Below, piece after piece: positions 1 through 8,279 of a DNA stretch of 64,000 nucleotides. Position 1 is the first letter of the stretch, and each line of letters starts with the position of its first letter. The notes beneath the pieces are model-generated. The model did no database searches, was not told where the DNA came from, and saw only the letters and a program-made list of their open reading frames with translations. A program made the position numbers and the translations under genes. The DNA comes from CAZGMJ01 sp964526785 (GTDB taxonomy: Bacteria > Planctomycetota > Phycisphaerae > Sedimentisphaerales > Anaerobacaceae). The DNA is taken from NCBI GenBank assembly GCA_964526785.1, contig CAZGMJ010000013.1, positions 37,651-101,650 of the forward strand, written 5' to 3'.

Positions 1-414
1 ATTCTGTACAAGGAAGGTAAAATCGCGGTGCACAGCGCCGACCCCGAAAACGCCCGGTTGGTGATCAGGCGAAACAGGATGCAGACCAGGGCATTCAAGC
101 GAAAAGGAGGCGAACCGGCGGATGTAGCGGCTATGCCGCACGGGATCGATTTAGTCCTGCTGGGTGAGACGGATTTCAACGGTGTGGAGTTTCAGGATAT
201 CCTTGAGGGGGGGATTCAGATGCCGGACCCGGGCGATCGAAGACAGTGGAAGAACGTCGCGTTCAAGAACAACCTTGCGCCCGAAGATGAATTATTCACC
301 CGTTACAGCGGTCCGATGGATATTGAAATGCGCGATACCGGTATCGCCAAGCATCTGGCCGAGGCTGCAAAGGAAAAAGAGCAGGAGAAGGAGGGTGAAT
401 CGAATGACAATTAG
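1..414 (+). CDS. C-terminal part of an unrecognised protein (5' end outside window)
   Basis: The frame is open from the first base to a TAG at 412-414, so this is the last ~137 residues of a gene that starts upstream. An internal GTG at 28 is not a convincing start, because no ribosome binding site precedes it. The visible part is charged, has no membrane segment, and ends in a Lys/Glu-rich helix-prone tail (AKEKEQEKEGESNDN). I do not recognise the family. It lies 108 bases upstream of a secreted FG-GAP protein on the same strand. A role in either neighbouring unit cannot be judged from this fragment. Confidence 0.6.
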   Translation: MLYKEGKIAVHSADPENARLVIRRNRMQTRAFKRKGGEPADVAAMPHGIDLVLLGETDFNGVEFQDILEGGIQMPDPGDRRQWKNVAFKNNLAPEDELFTRYSGPMDIEMRDTGIAKHLAEAAKEKEQEKEGESNDN

Positions 415-499
415 ATTTTCGCTGCCCCCGAGGCAAAGTCCTGTCGCTGACGGCGGACTTACACATGATGGACAATGCCTGATTTGGCGCTAACGCTTA

Positions 500-505
500 T
501 ATAAT
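500..505 (+). promoter_or_regulatory. -10-like TATAAT upstream of the FG-GAP gene
   Basis: A perfect TATAAT lies 17 bases before the ATG at 523. No good -35 hexamer is found at 16-18 bases, and the distance to the start codon would leave a very short leader. It is therefore only a weak promoter candidate. Confidence 0.25.
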
Positions 506-522
506 CCACAGGAAACGACTCA

Positions 523-2463
523 ATGAAAAGAACGATAACCAAGATTCCAGCAGCGGTAAGCATACTGCTCATTTTTGCACAAGCCGGCCGGTGTCTGGTG
601 AATCCGAGCCTGCAACCAAATCATCTGTACGAGCGATACAATGCGGTGCTGTCACTGCGAGTCAGCGAGGTGGATTACGACGAGCATCTGGCGACGCTTG
701 TTGTCACCGATATCGCCAAGGGGACATTTGCACCGGAAGAAGTCGTGCTTTCGCCCGCCGATGAAGATTTGGCTTTCACATTCGAGGAGCTTATGTACGA
801 GGATCTGAAGATTGTGGCGTTCGTCGGCAAGAATCGCCGGCGTCATGAAACGGATATCCTCTTTTACCCCGGCGACGGGCGATGGCAGGTGGGTCAGCTT
901 GCGAGTCTGGAGAAGGCGTCCAGGTGGCAGTGGACCGAGGATCTCGGACTCGATGAGATGTTCGGAACATTCAACGGGCAAGCCGAACGCCTCACGGAGA
1001 TGATGGCGGATCAATCTGCAGGGCGTTACTACTATCCCGCCAAAGCCTTCACCCAGTTCAAAGAGGGTGTGGTTATCGATACATTCGACGGGCCTGCTCG
1101 AGGCGTAGCGCTATATGATATCGACGGAGACGGCGATCTGGACATCTATGCATGCTCGCCGGAGGGAGGGCGGGCGTACCTTCAGACCCAGCCGCTGAAA
1201 TTCGAGAACAGCACTGCGAAACTGGGACTCGAAGGCTGCAAGAGCGTGAGCGTCAATCTGGCGGATACAAACGGCGATGGGCGAATCGATATGCTCCTGG
1301 ACGATACGCTGCTTCTGGGCAACGACAAGGGCTTTACGAAGACAGATCATCTGCCTGCGAGCGGTGAGGGTAAAGTGTGGAGTTCTGCTTTTGTCGAACT
1401 AAACGGCGACGGATATCCCGACGTTGTAATCTCACGGGAGCAAGGCGGACTGGGCGCTTATGTGAATCCCGGCAAGGCGGGCGGAGCCTTTCGTGATGCG
1501 ACAGCAGATTTCGGGCTGGATTCCGAATCGTGCGGGGAGGGCGAGACGGGGTTCTTTGCGCCGGGGTACTGGAATGGGGACGGGCGGACTGATCTTTTCT
1601 ACGGCGCAGGCAAAGGGCTTCTGCTGGTGCAGAATGACAGCGGGCTTTTTGAACCGGTCAAACACCGCCTGCAGTTCGACTTTAAGACCGGCGGCGAAAG
1701 CGCGGGCCTTACGGGGGCGGGGGCTTTTGCCCCGCTTTGGAGGCCGAGTGGTCTCGATCTGGTCTTCTCGTCCGAGTCGAATGTCAACTTCGTTGTGGAC
1801 ATTGACGGCAGGATGGAGGAGATGTCCTGCTACGGCAATGAGATCACCGAGGGCAGTTTCCGGATGCTGCCCGTTGTGGCCGAGGATCTCAACGCAGACG
1901 GCAACGTGGATATCTATGCCGCCAGTCGTTCTGCGCTGCCCAATATGTTCTACACCAACCGAGGCTACGGCTCGTTCATGACGCCCGTCAAATACAAACC
2001 TGAGGCCTTCCCGGGCGGGGCTCATCAGAAGGGGGCCTGGGGACTGGCGGTCGGCGATGTCAACGGCGACGGGGCCAACGACCTGCTGCTGAGCGGCGCC
2101 GATGGCAGGCTCTCGCTGGTTATCAACGACACTCTGGCCGGTAGAGGAAACAGCGAGCATCCTACACACCACGAACAAAAGCGGGCACAGACGAGCATTG
2201 TAACGGTGCACGTTAAAGGCGATAGAGGTGTGCTGGGCGCGCGCGTCGAGCTGACGAATGAGGACGGACAGATCGTCGGTCTTCGCGTTATTGGCTCCAA
2301 TGTAGCGACGGGTTGCAGAGGCTCGGACACCGTGAACCTGGCGGTGCGCGAAGCGGGGCAGCACACGCTTACTGTACATTTCTCCGATGGAAATGTGCGC
2401 ACTTGGCCGGTCGATATTCAGGACACCAACCAACATATCGTACTGAAAACCGGGCACAACTGA
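523..2463 (+). CDS. Secreted FG-GAP/VCBS repeat protein with ASPIC/UnbV C-terminus
   Basis: 646 residues. The N-terminus (MKRTITKIPAAVSILLIFAQAGRC) is a signal peptide, possibly lipoprotein-like at Cys24. From about residue 199 to 520 there are repeated calcium-loop motifs of the FG-GAP/VCBS beta-propeller: DIDGDGDLDIY, DTNGDGRIDML, ELNGDGYPDVV, YWNGDGRTDLF, DLNADGNVDIY and DVNGDGANDLL. Residues ~560-640 have the look of the ASPIC/UnbV domain (ARVELTN, SNVATGCRGSD, HFSDGNVRTWPV). Such proteins are extracellular or periplasmic and bind Ca2+; ligands are mostly unknown. The start is the ATG after CAGGAAACGACTCA. Related proteins occur at 57067-58278 and 58320-59987. Confidence 0.88.
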   Translation: MKRTITKIPAAVSILLIFAQAGRCLVNPSLQPNHLYERYNAVLSLRVSEVDYDEHLATLVVTDIAKGTFAPEEVVLSPADEDLAFTFEELMYEDLKIVAFVGKNRRRHETDILFYPGDGRWQVGQLASLEKASRWQWTEDLGLDEMFGTFNGQAERLTEMMADQSAGRYYYPAKAFTQFKEGVVIDTFDGPARGVALYDIDGDGDLDIYACSPEGGRAYLQTQPLKFENSTAKLGLEGCKSVSVNLADTNGDGRIDMLLDDTLLLGNDKGFTKTDHLPASGEGKVWSSAFVELNGDGYPDVVISREQGGLGAYVNPGKAGGAFRDATADFGLDSESCGEGETGFFAPGYWNGDGRTDLFYGAGKGLLLVQNDSGLFEPVKHRLQFDFKTGGESAGLTGAGAFAPLWRPSGLDLVFSSESNVNFVVDIDGRMEEMSCYGNEITEGSFRMLPVVAEDLNADGNVDIYAASRSALPNMFYTNRGYGSFMTPVKYKPEAFPGGAHQKGAWGLAVGDVNGDGANDLLLSGADGRLSLVINDTLAGRGNSEHPTHHEQKRAQTSIVTVHVKGDRGVLGARVELTNEDGQIVGLRVIGSNVATGCRGSDTVNLAVREAGQHTLTVHFSDGNVRTWPVDIQDTNQHIVLKTGHN

Positions 2464-2548
2464 GCCGACAGCCTGCATCCGCACCCCAATCGCATGGTGC
2501 ATTTGCAGGCACACGGTGCTTCGGTGGCGGCTCGAAGGCCGCGTGCAG

Positions 2549-2577
2549 TTGAAAGCGCTGCCGATATCCGCTACAAT
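2549..2577 (+). promoter_or_regulatory. Sigma-70-type promoter of the WXG100-like/FtsK operon
   Basis: TTGAAA (2549-2554) and TACAAT (2572-2577) are separated by exactly 17 bases, about 100 bases before the first gene of the operon. The 212-base gap before that gene holds nothing else I can identify. A similar TTGCTC-17-TACAAT arrangement precedes the gene at 15648, which supports the hexamers as real in this genome. Confidence 0.55.
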
Positions 2578-2675
2578 CCATTGCATGTCGTGGCGCGTGT
2601 ATCGGATGCGACGGCGCGTCAGGCCCGTTTCAATGGATATGTATCGGGTAATGGCCCCAAGAAGTGGAGGTGTCC

Positions 2676-2948
2676 GTGGCCAAAGCAAGTGTCGATCCCG
2701 CAGAATTGCGGCGGTTTGCCCGCGATCTGAACCGATTCAACTCCGAGCTTGAGGGGTTGATGTCCGGCCTGCAGAGCCGTCTGCGAGGACTTGAGAAGAG
2801 TTGGACGGACCAGGAGCAGCGACGGTTCGCACAGGAATTCGATCAGACGTTCAAGGTGCTCAAGCGTTTTCTCGAGTCGTCCTCGCAGCATGCGGCGTTC
2901 CTCGCGAAGAAGGCCGGTCACATCGAAGACTACCTGCAGCAGAGATAG
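2676..2948 (+). CDS. Small WXG100-like helical protein (first of two)
   Basis: 90 residues from GTG 2676. An upstream GTG at 2664 is in frame, but the GGAGG at 2666-2670 lies 5 bases before 2676 and decides the start. The protein is all helix with a central turn: a first helix with heptad-like leucines (LRRFARDLNRFNSELEGLMSGL), then SWTDQEQRRFAQEF, then a second helix. Size, two-helix shape and a Trp with an aromatic eight residues later match WXG100/ESX substrates, although the Gly of WxG is Asp here. The same [ST]WxD....RRF...[FY] pattern recurs in the protein at 4055. There is no signal peptide or membrane segment. It opens a four-gene operon ending in an FtsK-type ATPase. By analogy it is a secreted or partner subunit; that is inference. 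Confidence 0.75.
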   Translation: MAKASVDPAELRRFARDLNRFNSELEGLMSGLQSRLRGLEKSWTDQEQRRFAQEFDQTFKVLKRFLESSSQHAAFLAKKAGHIEDYLQQR

Positions 2949-2956
2949 GCATTGCC

Positions 2957-4030
2957 ATGAGCCGATACGCAAATGTGCACTCCATCGAAGTCCTCAAGCA
3001 CCTGCGGGCTTCATTGACCACATTTGTTCAGGTGGCTTCGGCGGCGCTCGATGAGACAGGCGGCGATATCCGGCGAACTACGACGTGGCTTCGTCAGCGT
3101 CAATATCCGTATTGGAAGAAACAGCTTCAGGTGCGGAATGAACGCTTCGTGCAGGCGAAGCTGGCGCTGAGTCGTAAGGAGGTGTTCGATCGAGCCGTTT
3201 CCGGTTCGGCCGGTTCGTGTGTGGACGAAAAGCGAGCGCTTCGGAAGGCGGAAAAGCAACTACGCGAGGCCGAATTGAAGGTCAAGCGCATCAAGGCCTG
3301 GACCCTGAAGCTTGAGAAGGCTTCGTCGGACTACCGGGCAACCGTTCAGGGGCTGGTTCGTGCGGTCGAGGTCGATATTCCCAATGCGCGGGCGCGGCTG
3401 GATAAGATGATCGAATCTTTGGAGGCGTACGTGGATTTGGCGCCGCCTGAGATTGTCAAGGCGGGTCCCCGGATGGGCAGAGATATGGATTTCGTGTGGA
3501 CCGATGCAATCAGGCCGGCCGTTGATGAGGAGGAATCCGACATTGAGAGGCTGGAGAAAATGGGCGCCTCCTTGCGCAAGATGACACCCTCGGCTCGCCG
3601 ACGCAAGCAGGCTCGGCTCGATCCGCAGCGAACGCCCTGGATTGCATCGGTCCCGATCAGCGACGGCTTGCGGTCGTACATCCGCAAGGTTTTCGCGGCC
3701 GAACCCCAGGCCGAAGGTGATGCCGGAATCGTGGTGGCCTTGCCTGCGACGGATCCTCACGTGGTGTATGTGGAGCGACCTGCGGATCGGGAGGACCGCA
3801 CAGAGTGGTACATCGGGACCGGTGATAAGGCTCATTCCGATGGTTATGCGGCGATTCGGGTGGATGATCTGGTGCAGTTATCTCCGGGGATGGCCGATGT
3901 ACTGAATGTGCCGGCCGGATACTTGATTGTCATCGACATCAGCGAAGGAACGGAGGCGGTGCTTGGCCCGGATGGGCAGATACAGTGGCATACGCCGAAT
4001 GCCGAAGCGTCTGCATCCGAAGAGAAGTAG
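2957..4030 (+). CDS. Coiled-coil protein of the WXG100-like/FtsK operon
   Basis: 357 residues. The ATG at 2957 follows the preceding stop by 8 bases; the frame extends back to 2801 but that part overlaps the previous gene. Residues ~60-200 are strongly charged and helical (KRALRKAEKQLREAELKVKR), a coiled coil. Residues ~240-345 look like a separate alpha/beta domain (EWYIGTGDK, YAAIRVDDLVQLSPGMADVL, GYLIVID). That layout reminds me of the DUF2185/Imm33-type fold, but the likeness is weak and untested. No signal peptide or membrane helix is visible. Its place between two WXG100-like genes suggests a cytoplasmic chaperone, adaptor or cognate regulator of the ATPase. Confidence 0.75.
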   Translation: MSRYANVHSIEVLKHLRASLTTFVQVASAALDETGGDIRRTTTWLRQRQYPYWKKQLQVRNERFVQAKLALSRKEVFDRAVSGSAGSCVDEKRALRKAEKQLREAELKVKRIKAWTLKLEKASSDYRATVQGLVRAVEVDIPNARARLDKMIESLEAYVDLAPPEIVKAGPRMGRDMDFVWTDAIRPAVDEEESDIERLEKMGASLRKMTPSARRRKQARLDPQRTPWIASVPISDGLRSYIRKVFAAEPQAEGDAGIVVALPATDPHVVYVERPADREDRTEWYIGTGDKAHSDGYAAIRVDDLVQLSPGMADVLNVPAGYLIVIDISEGTEAVLGPDGQIQWHTPNAEASASEEK

Positions 4031-4054
4031 CCAGGAGCATTAGGAGCGATTTGA

Positions 4055-4288
4055 ATGAGTGTCGTTGAAGGCAGAGCCAAACTGGTCAATGCCAGCAAGA
4101 AGCTCATGGGCGACTGGCAGCAGGTGAAAGAGACCTGGCGCGATGAGAACTGCCGGCGGTTTGAGAAGAAGTACATATCGCGACTGGAAGCGGATGTTCG
4201 TGCAGCGGTCCAGGCGATGGAACACATCGGCGCGATGCTCGGCAGTGCGGAACGAGACTGTCGAAGCGACAAAGGGCTCGATTTATGA
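4055..4288 (+). CDS. Small WXG100-like helical protein (second of two)
   Basis: 77 residues; ATG at 4055 preceded by TAGGAG with 8-base spacing. Two predicted helices flank a turn with TWRDENCRRFEKKY. This matches the SWTDQEQRRFAQEF of the first small protein position for position at the conserved residues, so the two are probably a paralogous pair, as ESX heterodimers are. It is shorter than the usual ~100 residues. Its stop overlaps the start of the FtsK-type gene (ATGA, 4285-4288), implying translational coupling and a shared function. The Trp-x-Asp in place of Trp-x-Gly leaves membership in the WXG100 family as inference. Confidence 0.75.
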   Translation: MSVVEGRAKLVNASKKLMGDWQQVKETWRDENCRRFEKKYISRLEADVRAAVQAMEHIGAMLGSAERDCRSDKGLDL

Positions 4289-7200
4289 CTGAAGATCTCC
4301 AGGCATATTTGCAGGATCCCGGGCCGCCGGAGGATGGCAGCTATACGAACCTCCAGCGTCGAGCTCTTGGCGAGGTATTGAAGCTCTCGACGGAAATAGT
4401 ACACCCTCTCGAGTCCGAAATCGAACGGGAATTTCAGGCCCGGCGTTCACAAATTCAGCAGGAATTCGACAGCGGCAGGGAAAAGATAGAAAGCCGGCGC
4501 AAGAGCCGGAGCGCGAAGCTGCGTGAGCAACGAGACGTCGGGATCGAGAAGGTGAACGCGCAGTATGATGAGCGAGTTCGTTCCATCGAAGCAGATGCTC
4601 GGCAAAAACTGGCCGAAGTCGAACGCGGCGCGGCACAACTTCAGCAGAAGGCACAAAAGCAGTGGCAGGATCAGGAACTGGCCGTGGACTTTGTGGGCGA
4701 AGGCGCCGCCGAACGAGCGAAGAAGAAACGGCTCGATGCGAAGAACGCCGTGGCGCAGGCCAATCGCCATATTGACGATCTTGCAGCTCGGGCGAACGAA
4801 TTACTGCGTCTGTACCGCCAGAATGTTCCTGAAGACAAGGGCGGCCAAACCAGCGGAGTCGCAGACGCCGACGGCGCGGACTATCGCAGCCGGATCACCA
4901 TCGCTCAGGAGAATCTGGAAAAACTGGGCAGCCTTCGGAGCGCCCGGTTGTTTGTCGGAGCTACTCCGGTACTGCTGGCAATCGGTCTGCTTCTGGCTGT
5001 CCTGGTCGTGGTCTCGATTCCGTACGTTCTCGATGTGGACGGACTGCCTTCGGTAGTGGCAGCGGGTCTGTTTGCGGCCGTTGTGACGTGCACTGTGATC
5101 GGCGTGGTTGGATACGCTCTGTGGAAGAGGGCGTCGCGGTGCGCGCAGGAGATATACGATTCGTTTCAGTCCGCGCTGAAGGCCGCGCGCACCGCTCTGG
5201 CGGAACAGCATAGCCGTGCCCTGGAGCAGATCGAACAGGAATATCGCAGCTCGGCCGGACAGAAGGAAGCGGAACTGCGGCAGGCGAATGAGGCGCTCGA
5301 CAACGCGAAGATAGCCATAGCCAAACGCAAGGGTGCTATGGTTCGTGAAATCGAGGCCGATAGACAGAAGATGATGAGAGAGGCGGCCGAACGCAAAGAC
5401 GATTCGGTGCGCCAGATCGAGCAGGACTTCGAACGACAGAACTCGGAGCTGCAAGAGCAGTCGGAAAAAGCGCTGAGGCAATTGCAGCAGGAATATGAGC
5501 GGCAGACGCAAGCGTGTGAAAAGCAGTACATTGCGAAACGCCGGCCTTTGGAACAACGTTGGGACAAAGGCCTGGCATACATCCAGTCTCTGCTTGAGCG
5601 GGTTCGTGATGTTGGTGCGAGTAAGACGGCAGACTGGAAGGCACTCGCCGCTGAGCCGCCAGCATCGGGGCAGGCGGGCGGTTCCATGGTCCCGTTCGGA
5701 ACGATCCGGTTAGACACCGATCTGCTTTCTGATTCGGTCCTGGATCGGGCGGAACCATCTCTTCGCGAGGCGGAAACTGTTTCCATACCGGCCGTGCTGG
5801 AGTTTCCGGACAGGTGCTCGATGTTGCTGCAGTATGAGCGCGAAGGCCGTCAGCAGGCCATCGAAGCTTTGCGGGCTGTGATGTTGCGGCTTTTCATTTC
5901 GCTGCCTCCAGGGCGCGCGCATTTTACCTTCATTGATCCGGTGGGGCTGGGTGAGAGTTTTGCGGGCTTCATGCATGCCGCCGACTATTTGCAGTCGCTT
6001 GTCGGGGGTCGCATATGGACGGAGACCGCCCAGATTCAGCAGCAGCTCGAGGGTATTACGCAGCACATGGAAAACGTAATTCAGAAGTACCTTCGCAATG
6101 AGTTTGAGACGATCGAACAGTATAACGAGCAGGCGGGGGAACTGGCGGAGCCGTATCACTTCGTTGTAATTGCCGATTTTCCGGTGAATTTCAACGAGGA
6201 GGCAGCCAGGCGTTTGAGCAGCATTGTCCATAGCGGCGCGCGTTGCGGCGTCCATACGCTCATCGCGTGGGACACCCGGTCGGAACTGCCCACAGGCGTC
6301 GATATCAAGGATGTCAGTACCGGCAGCATTCATCTTGTTTACAGGGGCGGTGCCTACGTCTGGCAGGACGAGACCATGAAACGATTCGGCCTGCAGCTCG
6401 ACCGGCCGCCGGCTGAATCGGTCCTGACGGAGATCATGCATCGCATCGGAAAGGCGGGAACCGAATCGGCACGGGTTGAGATCGCCTTCGATGCTGTCGC
6501 TCCGGAGGATGGACAGCTTTGGTCGCTGAGCAGTCGCCGCGATCTTCGCGTGCCGCTCGGGCGTACGGGAGCCACTCAACTGCAGTATCTGGAACTTGGC
6601 CGCGGCGTGGCTCAGCATATGCTTATCGCGGGCAAGACCGGATCGGGCAAGTCCACGCTGCTGCACGTCATGGTCACCAATCTCGCCCTGTGGTATTCGC
6701 CCGACGAGATTGAAGTATATCTGATCGATTTCAAACAGGGTGTGGAATTCAAGACCTATGTCACGCACGATCTCCCTCATGCCAGGGCGGTAGCCATCGA
6801 GAGCGACCGCGAATTCGGGTTGAGCATTCTGCAGCGACTGGAGGGCGAAATGGTTCGTCGGGGCGAGTTGTTTCGGCAGGCAGGCGTGCAGGACATTGCC
6901 TCCTACCGCGAAACAACTGGAGAGCCGATGCCTCGCACGCTGCTGATCGTGGACGAATTTCAGATGTTTTTCTCCGAAGATGACAAACTCGCCCAGGATG
7001 CGGCTATCCTGCTCGAACAACTCGTTCGACAGGGCCGTGCTTTTGGGATCCACGTCGTCCTCGGATCGCAAACATTGGGGGGAGTCTTCGGCCTTGCCCG
7101 CAGCACAATCGGGCAGATGGCGGTGCGCATTGCACTGCAGTGCTCCGAAGCAGATTCCCAGTTGATTCTCGATGATGACAACATTGCCGCGAGATCGCTG

Positions 7201-8214
7201 TCGCGCCCGGGCGAGGCCATCTACAACGATGTCGGAGGACGTGTGGTGGGCAACAGCCCGTTCCAAGTTGCGTGGCTGCCCGATGCGGCGCGTGACTCCC
7301 GCCTGGAGCGGATTTCATCGCTCGCCGATCAGAAACGCATTCGGCGGGAACGAATTATCGTTTTCGAAGGCAGCGCTGCGGCTGATATTCGGGACAACCA
7401 GCAACTGGCCGCGTGTCTCGACGGCAAGGCCCCGAAGGAAATGCTCACAGCGCCGCGCATCTGGCTCGGCGCGCCGGTTACCATAAAGCATCATACCGCG
7501 GCGGTCCTGCATCGTCAGAGTGGATCCAACGTGTTGATTGTCGGGCAGCGAGATGAAGTGGCCATGAACCTGATGATCGCCGCAATGGTTGGTCTTGCAG
7601 CTCAACTGGATGCGGGATCAACACAGTTTGTGGTAATGGACGGCAGTGCGCCGGACTCTCCGCAGGCAGGCGTGCTTGAACGGATCGGTTCGAGACTTCC
7701 TCAGGATTGCCGGATCGTTGGCTGGTCGGACGTCGCCGAAACGCTCGCAGAGCTTAATGATCAAGCTACCCGGCGAGCCGAAGCGGATCAACGCAACCAG
7801 TCCGCGGTTGTTCTGTTCGTCTACGGCCTGCAACGGTACCGGATGCTGCGCCGCAGCGAAGATGCATTCGGCCTTTCGCTCGATGAAGACGCGGAGCAGA
7901 CCGCGGACGCGCAATTCGCGTCCCTTTTGCGGGAAGGCCCGGGCGTGGGCATTCACGTGATGGCCTGGGCCGACACGCTCAGCACGGTGGAACGGTCGGT
8001 GGATCGGCAGACCATGCGCGAGTTCGACTATCGCGTGCTTTTCCAGATGAGTGCCACCGACTCGAGCAATCTCGCGGATTCGCCGCTGGCCAATCGTTTA
8101 GGCTATCATCGGGCGCTGCTTTACAGTGAGGCCCAGGGTACGCTTGAGAAATTCAGGCCTTATGCAGCATTGGACGAGCAGTGGCTGGACGGAATCGCAC
8201 AGAAACTGCGATAG
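4285..8214 (+). CDS. Membrane FtsK/SpoIIIE-family ATPase with coiled-coil N-terminus (EssC/EccC-like)
   Basis: 1309 residues. Order of parts: coiled coil (~45-165), two hydrophobic membrane segments (~220-282), second long coiled coil (~285-440), a degenerate ATPase-like domain (~500-740, with HFTFIDPVGLGESFAGFMH), a complete FtsK/SpoIIIE motor domain with Walker A GKTGSGKST (783-791) and Walker B TLLIVDEF (885-892), and a third nucleoside-triphosphatase-like domain (~1010-1309) without a Walker A lysine. A tandem of one active and degenerate P-loop domains behind membrane helices is the plan of the EccC/EssC motors of type VII secretion, which move WXG100 proteins. The start overlaps the upstream WXG100-like gene by 4 bases. 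A DNA-pumping role is less likely given these neighbours; the family with this coiled-coil N-terminus is, to my knowledge, uncharacterised. Confidence 0.88.
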   Translation: MTEDLQAYLQDPGPPEDGSYTNLQRRALGEVLKLSTEIVHPLESEIEREFQARRSQIQQEFDSGREKIESRRKSRSAKLREQRDVGIEKVNAQYDERVRSIEADARQKLAEVERGAAQLQQKAQKQWQDQELAVDFVGEGAAERAKKKRLDAKNAVAQANRHIDDLAARANELLRLYRQNVPEDKGGQTSGVADADGADYRSRITIAQENLEKLGSLRSARLFVGATPVLLAIGLLLAVLVVVSIPYVLDVDGLPSVVAAGLFAAVVTCTVIGVVGYALWKRASRCAQEIYDSFQSALKAARTALAEQHSRALEQIEQEYRSSAGQKEAELRQANEALDNAKIAIAKRKGAMVREIEADRQKMMREAAERKDDSVRQIEQDFERQNSELQEQSEKALRQLQQEYERQTQACEKQYIAKRRPLEQRWDKGLAYIQSLLERVRDVGASKTADWKALAAEPPASGQAGGSMVPFGTIRLDTDLLSDSVLDRAEPSLREAETVSIPAVLEFPDRCSMLLQYEREGRQQAIEALRAVMLRLFISLPPGRAHFTFIDPVGLGESFAGFMHAADYLQSLVGGRIWTETAQIQQQLEGITQHMENVIQKYLRNEFETIEQYNEQAGELAEPYHFVVIADFPVNFNEEAARRLSSIVHSGARCGVHTLIAWDTRSELPTGVDIKDVSTGSIHLVYRGGAYVWQDETMKRFGLQLDRPPAESVLTEIMHRIGKAGTESARVEIAFDAVAPEDGQLWSLSSRRDLRVPLGRTGATQLQYLELGRGVAQHMLIAGKTGSGKSTLLHVMVTNLALWYSPDEIEVYLIDFKQGVEFKTYVTHDLPHARAVAIESDREFGLSILQRLEGEMVRRGELFRQAGVQDIASYRETTGEPMPRTLLIVDEFQMFFSEDDKLAQDAAILLEQLVRQGRAFGIHVVLGSQTLGGVFGLARSTIGQMAVRIALQCSEADSQLILDDDNIAARSLSRPGEAIYNDVGGRVVGNSPFQVAWLPDAARDSRLERISSLADQKRIRRERIIVFEGSAAADIRDNQQLAACLDGKAPKEMLTAPRIWLGAPVTIKHHTAAVLHRQSGSNVLIVGQRDEVAMNLMIAAMVGLAAQLDAGSTQFVVMDGSAPDSPQAGVLERIGSRLPQDCRIVGWSDVAETLAELNDQATRRAEADQRNQSAVVLFVYGLQRYRMLRRSEDAFGLSLDEDAEQTADAQFASLLREGPGVGIHVMAWADTLSTVERSVDRQTMREFDYRVLFQMSATDSSNLADSPLANRLGYHRALLYSEAQGTLEKFRPYAALDEQWLDGIAQKLR

Positions 8215-8279
8215 ACTTGTGTCACCCGGCGGAACATCATGCGATAGAGTCATCACAAGCCGCATCAACAGGAGGCAAC

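Noticed and set aside
2801..2956. Upstream extension of the coiled-coil gene
   Set aside because: It would overlap the first WXG100-like gene for ~150 bases; the ATG at 2957 sits right behind that gene's stop.
5710..7266. 518-residue minus-strand frame inside the FtsK-type gene
   Set aside because: Antisense to Walker A/B-bearing sequence; no start signal.
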